Shown: piece by piece, positions 36,240 to 43,811 of the stretch
Layout of the letters: each line of letters starts with the position of its first letter
How positions within the stretch are numbered: the first letter of the stretch is position 1
Source of the DNA: Ochrovirga pacifica
Lineage (GTDB): Bacteria > Bacteroidota > Bacteroidia > Flavobacteriales > Flavobacteriaceae
Direction of reading: 5' to 3'
Assembly: GCF_000220525.1 (NCBI RefSeq)
Contig: NZ_AFPK01000072.1
Coordinates: 1 to 60,789 of the forward strand
Length of the DNA stretch: 60,789 nucleotides
The notes under the pieces: generated by a model
What the model saw: the letters and a program-made list of their open reading frames with translations, nothing else
Databases searched by the model: none
Told to the model about the DNA's origin: nothing
Translations under genes and position numbers: made by a program

Positions 36240-36336
36240 CGTGTGTTATTGATTGCATGCTGTAGATATTACTTCCCTTCGCAATGAAGTAATTTCCCTT
36301 TGCAGAGGATGGGCGTGCACTCATCCTCTTTTTTTT
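36240..36336 (+). ncRNA. Candidate antisense small RNA in the susC leader
   Basis: On the plus strand a -7 box TACTTTTG (36226-36233) is followed by about 97 bases. These have a hairpin ATTACTTC/GAAGTAAT (268-293 of the 36xxx numbering) and a terminator stem AGAGGATG/CATCCTCT (36304-36311 and 36322-36329), ending in eight T (36329-36336). The T-run is only on this strand. No gene on the plus strand lies upstream to need this terminator. It would be antisense to the susC leader, recalling antisense RNAs known at Bacteroides SusCD loci. The -33 element is weak. Confidence 0.45.
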
Positions 36337-36404
36337 ATCCTGTTTTGAACTCCATTTTAATTTTTTGTTTTTGTGTTTATTATTTAAGTTTCTTTGCTTT
36401 GAGT

Positions 36405-36461
36405 AAACTGGTTTACCAGTTTGGTTTACCAAATATATAGAAATGATTTAGTAATCGCAAA
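36405..36461 (-). promoter_or_regulatory. susC promoter with paired GntR operators
   Basis: On the minus strand a TTTG -33 element (36458-36461), 20 bp and a TATATTTG -7 box (36430-36437) match the consensus. Two dyads lie over the -7 box and start site: ACTGGTTTACCAGT (36407-36420) and TTTGGTTTACCAAA (36420-36433), centres 13 bp apart. Binding of the GntR regulator would block polymerase. The same arrangement recurs before the PL6 gene. Confidence 0.8.
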
Positions 36462-36572
36462 AAAAAGTTGATTAATTTATATATTTACTAAACAACTTAG
36501 TTTTAAAATAAATATTTAACATATAAAAAACAGATACTCTAATATAAGCTCAACATACATTACAAAAAAAAC

Positions 36573-36608
36573 ACCCCTAATAAAGAAATGTTTTTCTTTA
36601 AAAGGGGT
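36573..36608 (-). terminator. Terminator of the PL6-PL17-kdgF operon
   Basis: ACCCCT/AGGGGT (36573-36578 and 36603-36608), and inside it TAAAGAAA/TTTCTTTA (36581-36588 and 36593-36600), form a long hairpin. A T-run follows on the minus strand (A-run 36564-36571). It starts 30 bp after the kdgF stop. Confidence 0.85.
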
Positions 36609-36637
36609 ATAAAAAATATAAGTAACAGACAATTTTT

Positions 36638-36988
36638 CTACTTCTTCATAAAGTCTTCTCTAATAGGGCTAAAAACATCTATTAAAACACCTGATTCTTT
36701 ACAAATAGCACCGTGTAATGCATGTGGTGGAATGTATACAGAATCTCCTCCTTTAACTGTTTTTACTTGATCGCCAATAGTAAACTCAAACGTTCCACTA
36801 GCCACATAAGTTGCTTGAGAATGGTAGTGTTCGTGTGCATAGCCTTGCGATCCTTCTTCAAATTTTACTTTTACAAGCATGATCTTATCGTCATACCCCA
36901 TAATTTGTCTTGACACTCCTTCTCCTACTTTTTCCCATTCCATATCTTCTGTATAGAAAAACTCTTTGCTTGATCCAAATGATTCCAT
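36638..36988 (-). CDS. kdgF: KdgF-type cupin, unsaturated uronate ring-opening protein
   Basis: 116 residues, a single cupin barrel. The metal-binding set of KdgF is present: H52, H54, Q58 and H92 (AHEHYHSQATYV and PPHALHGA). KdgF speeds conversion of 4,5-unsaturated mono-uronates, the product of exo-acting lyases, into the open-chain keto form DEH. It lies 12 bp downstream of the PL17 gene, which makes those monomers, and is last in its operon. Cytoplasmic or periplasmic: no signal peptide is visible, so cytoplasmic is likelier. Confidence 0.9.
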   Translation of the reverse strand: MESFGSSKEFFYTEDMEWEKVGEGVSRQIMGYDDKIMLVKVKFEEGSQGYAHEHYHSQATYVASGTFEFTIGDQVKTVKGGDSVYIPPHALHGAICKESGVLIDVFSPIREDFMKK

Positions 36989-37000
36989 GATTGATTGTAT

Positions 37001-39253
37001 TTATTTGATTGTTAAAAATTTGTAAGTTCCTTTCCAACTAAACAGTTGTTCTCCCACCTGTAAAGTATGTTCAGCAGTAGGTTTGTTTTGATTGTTGGCT
37101 AAACAAAGTACGTACTCTTGCCCATTGGTAAGAATCAGTTTTACCAATGTATAACTTTCTGAATTCCATAAAATATCTATGTTATGAAGACTACTTTTTG
37201 CACCTGTTGAAAATTCCGAAACGTAACTATAACCTCCATGAGGCTCTACCACAGTAGCAAAAAGTGTATTTTTGGCATTTCTTCTTAACATATATCCAGC
37301 ATCTCTTCTTAAGTTAAATTTTGGGTCATTTGCTCCAATTCTAGTCAACAAAACCTGATCATCTGCTGTTGTTGCTGTAGAAATCGTATAGTATTTTTGA
37401 TGGTTTAAAAAAGTAAACTGACTTAATGTACTATTGGCAAGTCCGCTACCTTCTAACCATAAATGCTGATAGCCATGTTTTTTAGACAAAGTAACAAGTG
37501 TAGAAGAACATTTAGTTGTAAAATTAGTCGCAATTAATTGTCCTAAATAATAAAAAGGCAAATCATATTGATGAACGGTATCTGAGCTAACACGCAGCAA
37601 GTCTAACAAAACCGGATCTTTAAGTGCTTCTAATTTAATCATAACCTGAGTTCTTTGCAAAGTAGTTTTTGGATAAGCATTTGTTTCTTTGGCACTTACC
37701 AACTGAAAACTAGCTTTCTCCGTATCTAAAAAATACAATTCAGAATGGTGTTTACTTCCAATTTCATATTTTCCATTAAAGTGAGAAACCTCATCCTGAA
37801 CCAATGTATTGTGAGCAATAGTTTGCTTTGCCCAGGTCTTGTTTTCTTTCAAATAATTTCCACCTCCTTTTTGTTCAATATTAACAAATCTTGCCAAACC
37901 ATAATCTTGCAACACCTCATCTCCCTGAGCGTTGTATAACGAAAAAGAGAGTTTGTCATAATGGCCGTGACTTAACCCCTGAGCTGCGTATTTAAACACC
38001 GATGTAAGAGCTTCATCTTCTCCATACCTAATCACACTAATTCCTCCTTGATTTCCCTTTGCTCCATCCGTTAGATGTATCGTTTTTTTTACAAACGGAA
38101 TTGTTTTTCCATCTCTAACTGCCATAGCTACTGCTAACCCAGCATCGTTTAGCAAAACACGCCCTTGTTTTTTTGCTATGCTTAACAAAGACGGATTCTT
38201 ATCTCCATAATAATAAGCCAAATCTACTGCAGTATGAAGCTCTCTAGAATGGTACGACATTCCTTTTTGTCCATCATTAAGTGGAAAAAATTCACCATTA
38301 GCATCTGTTAAATTCAGCAAAACACTTACAGAATTAAGTAAAACTTCATTTTTATATTTAAAAATACGAAGCTCTGGTTTTGCATTCTGCAAAGCTTGAG
38401 CAAATGCTAAAAAAGGATACATAGCATAGCGTTGATAATAGGGTCCTTCAGTATAATATCCTTCAGGAGAAAAAGGCTCATCAATATTAGCAATAAAACC
38501 TGCTTTTTGATTTTCGTTGCTTATAAAACCGCCATCATTATCTTTTACACCTTTGGCTAAATTTGCATTTTCTATTCCATAAAGTGCTCGCTTAACAAGC
38601 TCATCATCTTGCATCACCAAACCTATCATTCCCACTGCTGCATTTCCCCATGTACTATGATTGTGTACACGATTAAAAAACTGTGGATTCTCTACAGAAA
38701 TAAAATCAGCAAAAGGCCTGAATAAGTTTTTTTCTAATAGTTTTCGTTCTTTATAAGACAGCCAGTCATAAATACAATCGTAGGCCTGACTGGTATATAC
38801 CAACCAATTAGAGTCGTTTAAACACTGCCAAAACAATTTTCCACGAGCATAAGATCTAGTTTGCGGATGCAAGGGTAAGGTTTTGTATAACTTTTCGTAT
38901 GCAAAAAGTAAGTCTCTTACATAAACAGCATAACTTTGATCTTGTAAAATCTGATACAAGAGTCCTGCTTTTTGCATTATTAAAAAATTACGTTTGTGCG
39001 TTTCGTGGGTATATCCGCCAGAATAATCTTTGGGTACGGGAACGTCTATGCCTGCAGCTATTGCCTGATCTACTTCTATTTTAACATTTTTGATAGATGC
39101 ATCAAATAAGGGAACTTTACCCAATTCTTGTCTAATTTTTTGCACTCCAGCTTTGGTTACCATCAACATAGGATGCTCTTGTGCAAATATGTGTATTGAT
39201 ACGATGCTACAAAAAGCAAAGCAAAACACTAATTTATTTCTTATTGTTTTCAT
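37001..39253 (-). CDS. PL17 oligoalginate lyase
   Basis: 750 residues with a signal peptide (to IFAQ, about residue 25). An alpha/alpha-toroid (about 30-370) is followed by a heparinase II/III-type beta-sandwich (about 380-740). PL17 landmarks are HNHSTWGNAAVG (197-208), GYYTEGPYYQRYA (265-277, with the catalytic Tyr region) and HGHYDKLSFSLYN in the second domain. Enzymes of this family release unsaturated monomers from alginate oligosaccharides, probably in the periplasm. The gene lies 17 bp after the PL6 gene. Confidence 0.94.
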   Translation of the reverse strand: MKTIRNKLVFCFAFCSIVSIHIFAQEHPMLMVTKAGVQKIRQELGKVPLFDASIKNVKIEVDQAIAAGIDVPVPKDYSGGYTHETHKRNFLIMQKAGLLYQILQDQSYAVYVRDLLFAYEKLYKTLPLHPQTRSYARGKLFWQCLNDSNWLVYTSQAYDCIYDWLSYKERKLLEKNLFRPFADFISVENPQFFNRVHNHSTWGNAAVGMIGLVMQDDELVKRALYGIENANLAKGVKDNDGGFISNENQKAGFIANIDEPFSPEGYYTEGPYYQRYAMYPFLAFAQALQNAKPELRIFKYKNEVLLNSVSVLLNLTDANGEFFPLNDGQKGMSYHSRELHTAVDLAYYYGDKNPSLLSIAKKQGRVLLNDAGLAVAMAVRDGKTIPFVKKTIHLTDGAKGNQGGISVIRYGEDEALTSVFKYAAQGLSHGHYDKLSFSLYNAQGDEVLQDYGLARFVNIEQKGGGNYLKENKTWAKQTIAHNTLVQDEVSHFNGKYEIGSKHHSELYFLDTEKASFQLVSAKETNAYPKTTLQRTQVMIKLEALKDPVLLDLLRVSSDTVHQYDLPFYYLGQLIATNFTTKCSSTLVTLSKKHGYQHLWLEGSGLANSTLSQFTFLNHQKYYTISTATTADDQVLLTRIGANDPKFNLRRDAGYMLRRNAKNTLFATVVEPHGGYSYVSEFSTGAKSSLHNIDILWNSESYTLVKLILTNGQEYVLCLANNQNKPTAEHTLQVGEQLFSWKGTYKFLTIK

Positions 39254-39270
39254 ACAGCAAATCTTTCTAA

Positions 39271-41598
39271 TTATTGAATCAGTCCTAAATCCTTCCCGTT
39301 AGTTCCCTTACCTTTTAGTTGTGATTCTTCTTCCAAACGGTAAGTTTTATTGATAAATTTAGGCTTGTAATTCCATACGTTTTCAAGAGTATATTTTTGG
39401 TCTCCTGTAACAACCACCTTATCCGATTGATAAAAATTATTATTCAATACCTCAACCACAGGCTCTCCAACTACCAAATGCATTTTTACGCCTTTACTTT
39501 GATTAAAAATATTATTCTTCACTTCTATTTTTTGCACACCGTGTAAGACCACAGCTGCATTTGTCTTATTTCTTTTGTTGTTTCCTACATTATCAAAAAC
39601 AGAATTTTCTAGGATCAAAAAGGGACCGTATGTACTTTCATCAGTTCCTCCTCTATACAAATCTACCACGGCTCCTCCTACATTTTTAAACGTATTGTTT
39701 TTAAGCGTTACGTATTCGGCATTGTAAATACCAATGTCATCTGTTTCTTTGTTTAGTGCTACAATATTTCCTGTGACATTGCTAAATGATGTATGTATGA
39801 TTTGTAGAGTGTCTGCAAAAGTATTTTTATATATTTTGATGGCATCAAATGCATAATTGATATCTAAATTTATAAAACTACAATGCTCTATAAACAAATT
39901 GTAATTGGTATTCATAGAATATTTGCTTGTAGATATAACAGCATTTCCATTATCATCTGGAGAATTCTTACCATCAAATTCAACTCCCTGCAATTTAAGC
40001 GAGCCATGATTGTTGATTTGAAACAAAAACTTTTTCTGAAACAATACCTTTGGCTTTTGCTCTTTATCTCCTACAACCGTAATAGGTCTATCAATAACTA
40101 TAGCTTTGCTATTTTTATACACTTTGCCTGCTTGTAACTGCAATACATCACCAGCATTTGCTTGTGCTACAGCATCTACCAAAGTATTTAAACCTGGTGC
40201 TACCACAATGGTTTTTCCTGAAGACAACAAAACTTTTTTATCTTTTTTAGAATACCAACTTGCCCCCGTATTATCTTTGGTTGGCAAATCCGTTTTTATC
40301 TGTGCTCCATGTGTAGCGTTGTTAGATACTAGCAAGCCTTGGGAATTGCGTGTCCATTCTAAGGTTTGCTTTGTAAAGCCCTTTGACGTTAATGGTGCTA
40401 TATTGGGGCTAATAACATTTTGTTTAAAAGTAATACCGCTAATGTCGTCATAAGCTGTAAATACATCACTTTTAGCTTCGTTGTAAAAAATATTATTTGC
40501 AACAACTGATGATTCTGGCACAGCACTTCGTTCTGCATCACTTCCTGCACACAGCTGTACATTGGCACAATTAACAAAGGTGTTGTTAGTTACCACAGCA
40601 TCTTTTACTTGGTGATAACGGTTGATGGGCGAATTGGGAACTCCATTCATGATAACAAAAGCTCCTCTAAAACGAGATCCCATAAGACCTTCTGCATAAT
40701 TATTTATCACTTTTTGCTGTCCGTTTATTACTCTAATCCCACCTGTACAGGGTTTGTTATTTCCAAAAAACACATTTCCTTCTACCAAAGTTTGATTTCC
40801 ATGTCTCATCGTCAACGTTCCACGACATTCAAAAAACACATTGTTTCTATATATGTTCTGACAAGATTTGTTAGAAATGGTTTCGTGCTCCCCATCACAT
40901 CGATCAAAATAATTGAATTCTACCACCGTTTGAGAATTACTTAATGAATAATGACTAGTACCAATACGCAAAGTTTCTCCTCCATTAGATCCTAAATTAG
41001 GTCTTGGCCCAAAATAATTATGATCTATTTGATGTTTATTCTCTTGACTTTCCTTACTATTTAAACGAACAATCATGGTTACTCCTTTGTTGTTTTTCCC
41101 TTCTAAATGGCAATGATCTACACGGTTGTGTTTTCCATATATTGCTACCCAAGTATCCGTTTCAAAACGTTCTGGGTTGTTGTAGTTTTCAATCACACAT
41201 TCCGTCAATCTAGAATGGTGTGCTAAATTTTTCTCGTCTTTCTTAAACGATATAACTTCATTAGTTGGGGTGTATCCGTTTTTAAAAACTAAACCTTTAA
41301 CCACTAAATAACTACCTGCAATTCTTAGATTAGATTGTCCTGTAAACAAAACCTTTCCACTTTCTTCTGCCCTTAATACAATGGGCTTTTCGGCTGTTCC
41401 ATTTGCTTCAAACAAAACTTCTGCATTGTTCCAAACACCATTAGCTAATACCAACTCGTCTCCTGGTTTTGCCTTTGCTATCTGCTGTTGCAATTCTTGT
41501 ACATTGTGTAATACAGAGGATGATGAATTGGATGATTTACTACACGAGATCCATAACAAAGAAATGAACCCTACTAAAAAAGATATTGTTGTCTTCAT
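39271..41598 (-). CDS. PL6 alginate lyase lipoprotein, two beta-helix domains
   Basis: 775 residues from the ATG at 41598. The frame is open a further 38 codons upstream, but that stretch contains the promoter and operators, and only the inner start gives a proper lipoprotein signal (Cys19 in LLWISC). The N-terminal PL6 beta-helix has the catalytic Lys in ISNKS (K244) and Arg in LTMRHGNQ (R265), with GGETLRIG and CDGEHET as likely calcium-site segments. A second beta-helix follows (about 430-760), as in two-domain PL6 enzymes. It cleaves alginate by beta-elimination. Confidence 0.93.
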   Translation of the reverse strand: MKTTISFLVGFISLLWISCSKSSNSSSSVLHNVQELQQQIAKAKPGDELVLANGVWNNAEVLFEANGTAEKPIVLRAEESGKVLFTGQSNLRIAGSYLVVKGLVFKNGYTPTNEVISFKKDEKNLAHHSRLTECVIENYNNPERFETDTWVAIYGKHNRVDHCHLEGKNNKGVTMIVRLNSKESQENKHQIDHNYFGPRPNLGSNGGETLRIGTSHYSLSNSQTVVEFNYFDRCDGEHETISNKSCQNIYRNNVFFECRGTLTMRHGNQTLVEGNVFFGNNKPCTGGIRVINGQQKVINNYAEGLMGSRFRGAFVIMNGVPNSPINRYHQVKDAVVTNNTFVNCANVQLCAGSDAERSAVPESSVVANNIFYNEAKSDVFTAYDDISGITFKQNVISPNIAPLTSKGFTKQTLEWTRNSQGLLVSNNATHGAQIKTDLPTKDNTGASWYSKKDKKVLLSSGKTIVVAPGLNTLVDAVAQANAGDVLQLQAGKVYKNSKAIVIDRPITVVGDKEQKPKVLFQKKFLFQINNHGSLKLQGVEFDGKNSPDDNGNAVISTSKYSMNTNYNLFIEHCSFINLDINYAFDAIKIYKNTFADTLQIIHTSFSNVTGNIVALNKETDDIGIYNAEYVTLKNNTFKNVGGAVVDLYRGGTDESTYGPFLILENSVFDNVGNNKRNKTNAAVVLHGVQKIEVKNNIFNQSKGVKMHLVVGEPVVEVLNNNFYQSDKVVVTGDQKYTLENVWNYKPKFINKTYRLEEESQLKGKGTNGKDLGLIQ

Positions 41599-41603
41599 TT
41601 TAA

Positions 41604-41658
41604 ATTGGTTTACCAGTTTGGTTGACCAAATATATTTATTTAAAATCATCCTTCCAAA
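41604..41658 (-). promoter_or_regulatory. PL6 promoter with paired GntR operators
   Basis: TTTG (41655-41658), 20 bp and a TATATTTG -7 box (41627-41634) are followed by dyads ATTGGTTTACCAGT (41604-41617) and TTTGGTTGACCAAA (41617-41630), centres 13 bp apart. Spacing and overlap with the -7 box are identical to the susC promoter. The start codon is 6 bp beyond the last operator base, so the leader is short (about 20 nt). Confidence 0.82.
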
Positions 41659-41751
41659 ATATTTATCAACAAAAAGATGTAAAAATTGTTTTTTTAATAA
41701 AAACCACACCAAAACATTAGAGAAACTAACAAAAAATCAAACTATATAAAA

Positions 41752-41780
41752 TAAAAAAACCGAAGCTTGCGACTTCGGTT
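41752..41780 (-). terminator. Terminator of the tsaC-cca operon
   Basis: The AACCGAAG/CTTCGGTT stem (41758-41765 and 41773-41780) has a 7-base loop and a T-run on the minus strand, 20 bp after the cca stop. Confidence 0.85.
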
Positions 41781-41800
41781 GATTGTATCTCTACAAAAAA

Positions 41801-43228
41801 TTATGTTTTGGGAACCAAACCTAAATCTTTCCCTCTTTGTAGCATGAGTATATAAGCCTGATCATAATCATTTGCAATGGCTCCGTCTAAAATGGCCTCT
41901 TTGATATAATCTTTTATTTGGCCTATTTCACGGCAAGGTTTCAAATTAAACGTATCCATTATTACTTCCCCAGAAATAGGTGGCTCAAAGTTTCGTACTC
42001 GATCTCGTTCTTCTACTTCTTTTATTTTTTGACGAACTATTTTAAAATTATTGTGATATTTTTTGAATTTATGTGGGTTTTTAGTCGTGATATCAGCTTC
42101 ACACAATGTCATCAAACTGTCAATATCATCTCCTGCATCAAAAACAAGTCTTCGTACAGCAGAATCGGTTACTTCTGAGGCCAAAACAATAGGTCTTGAA
42201 CTTAATAAAACCATTTTCTGCACAAATTTCATCTTGTTGTTTAAAGGCAATCTGAGTCGTTTAAAAAGTTTAAACACCATTTTTGACCCTACAAATTCAT
42301 GATTATGAAAAGTCCATCCTACTTTTTTTGAAAAACGTTTGGTTGGAGCTTTTCCAATATCATGCAACAAAGCAGCCCAACGCAACCATAAATCTTCAGT
42401 ATTTTTAGAAATATTATCAACCACCTCAAGGGTATGGTAAAAATTATCTTTGTGTTTCTGCCCCTCTACCTCTTGTACACCTTTAAGTGCAGTAAGTTCG
42501 GGTAAAATTTGCTGTAATAATCCTGTTGTTTCTAAATGTAAAAAACCAATAGAAGGCACAGGAGCTTCTAGAATTTTATTTACCTCAACCATTACGCGTT
42601 CTCGAGTGATGATTTTTAATCGTTCGGCATTGGTAGTTATAGCTTTTAAAGAATTTGATTCTATGGTAAAGTTTAACTGGGTAGCAAAACGAATGGCACG
42701 TAACATGCGCAAAGGGTCGTCTGAATAAGTAATATCAGGATCTAGCGGGGTACGGATGATTTGAGTTTTTAAATCATCTATCCCACCAAACGGATCTAGC
42801 AATGTACCCAAATTTGATGTATTTAAAGAGATAGCCAATGCATTGATGGTAAAATCTCTTCTATTTTGATCGTCTTGCAAAGAGCCTTGCTCTACTTGAG
42901 GATTGCGACTATCTTCTGTGTAAGATTCTTTACGAGCACCAACAAACTCTACTTCTAAATCTTGGTAACGCAACATAGCGGTTCCGTAGGTTTTAAAAAC
43001 CTGAACTTTTGGCTTATTAGGCAATAGCTCTGCTACTTTTAAAGCCAATTCAATTCCGCTACCTACAGCTACTACATCTACATCTTTAGCAGCACCTCTT
43101 TGTAAAATAAAATCGCGTACAAACCCTCCAATTACATAAGTATCTACGTTAAGCTGTAGAGCAGCTTGTGTAATGTATTTAAAAACGGGGTGCTTTAAGG
43201 CAGGTGTATAGTTTTCTAAAAGTTGCAT
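41801..43228 (-). CDS. cca: CCA-adding tRNA nucleotidyltransferase / poly(A) polymerase family, with HD domain
   Basis: 475 residues. The nucleotidyltransferase head has [11 protein letters not shown] (about 33-43) and the metal site KDVDVV, then the [10 protein letters not shown] motif (about 130) and the RNA-binding neck ([15 protein letters not shown]). The C-terminal half holds an HD domain ([11 protein letters not shown]). It adds CCA to tRNA 3' ends, or poly(A) to RNA; sequence does not separate the two well. It overlaps the end of tsaC by 1 bp. Confidence 0.92.
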   Translation of the reverse strand: MQLLENYTPALKHPVFKYITQAALQLNVDTYVIGGFVRDFILQRGAAKDVDVVAVGSGIELALKVAELLPNKPKVQVFKTYGTAMLRYQDLEVEFVGARKESYTEDSRNPQVEQGSLQDDQNRRDFTINALAISLNTSNLGTLLDPFGGIDDLKTQIIRTPLDPDITYSDDPLRMLRAIRFATQLNFTIESNSLKAITTNAERLKIITRERVMVEVNKILEAPVPSIGFLHLETTGLLQQILPELTALKGVQEVEGQKHKDNFYHTLEVVDNISKNTEDLWLRWAALLHDIGKAPTKRFSKKVGWTFHNHEFVGSKMVFKLFKRLRLPLNNKMKFVQKMVLLSSRPIVLASEVTDSAVRRLVFDAGDDIDSLMTLCEADITTKNPHKFKKYHNNFKIVRQKIKEVEERDRVRNFEPPISGEVIMDTFNLKPCREIGQIKDYIKEAILDGAIANDYDQAYILMLQRGKDLGLVPKT

Positions 43229-43767
43229 TAAGGTCTTATTACGGTTACCTGATTGTCTGCATTGATCTTAAGAATTGTTGAAGATTTTTCGCAGATTTTT
43301 TCGTGATGCAAATCTACTACATAATCAACAGCCTCCAAAATAGCAGGACTAATTTCAGAAAATTGTTTGGGTGTAGCCTCACCGCTAATATTTGCCGAAG
43401 TAGAAACAATGGGCTTTCCAAAGTCCGTAATTAATTGTTGGCAAAATACATCCGAAGCTATTCGGATGGCAATAGTGTCATCGACTCCTACAGCATTGGT
43501 TGCCAACCCTATAGGCCCGTCGTATACAATGGTAGTAGGCTTTGTGGCTTTGTTGATAATTTCTAATGCTTTGGCAGGAATATGTTTTACGTATTGTTGT
43601 AACATATCCAAATGGGCTACCAAAACCACTAAGCTTTTGCTCTCGGCTCGTTTTTTTATTTTGTATATTTTAGCTACTGCTTCTTCACTAGTTGCATCGC
43701 ATCCTAATCCCCAAACGGTATCTGTTGGGTAAAGAATTACTCTCTTTTGTTCTAACTCTCTAATCAC
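43228..43767 (-). CDS. tsaC: Threonylcarbamoyl-AMP synthase (Sua5/YciO/YrdC family)
   Basis: 179 residues covering the whole YrdC domain: [13 protein letters not shown] near the start, [17 protein letters not shown] and [14 protein letters not shown] SA motif ([12 protein letters not shown]). It makes threonylcarbamoyl-AMP for t6A37 in tRNA. The short length lacks the Sua5 C-terminal domain, so it is TsaC-type. A TATTTTTG box on the minus strand (complement of 43772-43779) lies only 5 bp before the start, which would give a nearly leaderless mRNA. Confidence 0.93.
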   Translation of the reverse strand: MIRELEQKRVILYPTDTVWGLGCDATSEEAVAKIYKIKKRAESKSLVVLVAHLDMLQQYVKHIPAKALEIINKATKPTTIVYDGPIGLATNAVGVDDTIAIRIASDVFCQQLITDFGKPIVSTSANISGEATPKQFSEISPAILEAVDYVVDLHHEKICEKSSTILKINADNQVTVIRP

Positions 43768-43780
43768 AGTACAAAAATAC

Positions 43781-43788
43781 TATATTTG
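43781..43788 (+). promoter_or_regulatory. Likely -7 box of the ABC exporter gene
   Basis: TATATTTG on the plus strand, 23 bp before the start codon. No TTTG is seen at the right distance upstream. Confidence 0.45.
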
Positions 43789-43811
43789 CCTTTACTATAT
43801 CTATATCATAA

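Larger units (their letters stand above)
36107..36637. other. Intergenic region between susC and kdgF
   Basis: 531 bases with no credible protein gene. They hold the susC leader with three hairpins, a candidate antisense small RNA, the susC promoter with two operators, and the kdgF terminator. A 78-codon reading frame at 36196-36432 overlaps the promoter and shows no family features. Confidence 0.7.

Noticed and set aside
36196..36432. 78-codon reading frame on the minus strand upstream of susC
   Set aside because: It covers the susC leader, operators and start site, is rich in Lys and shows no family feature; it is a chance frame in the leader.
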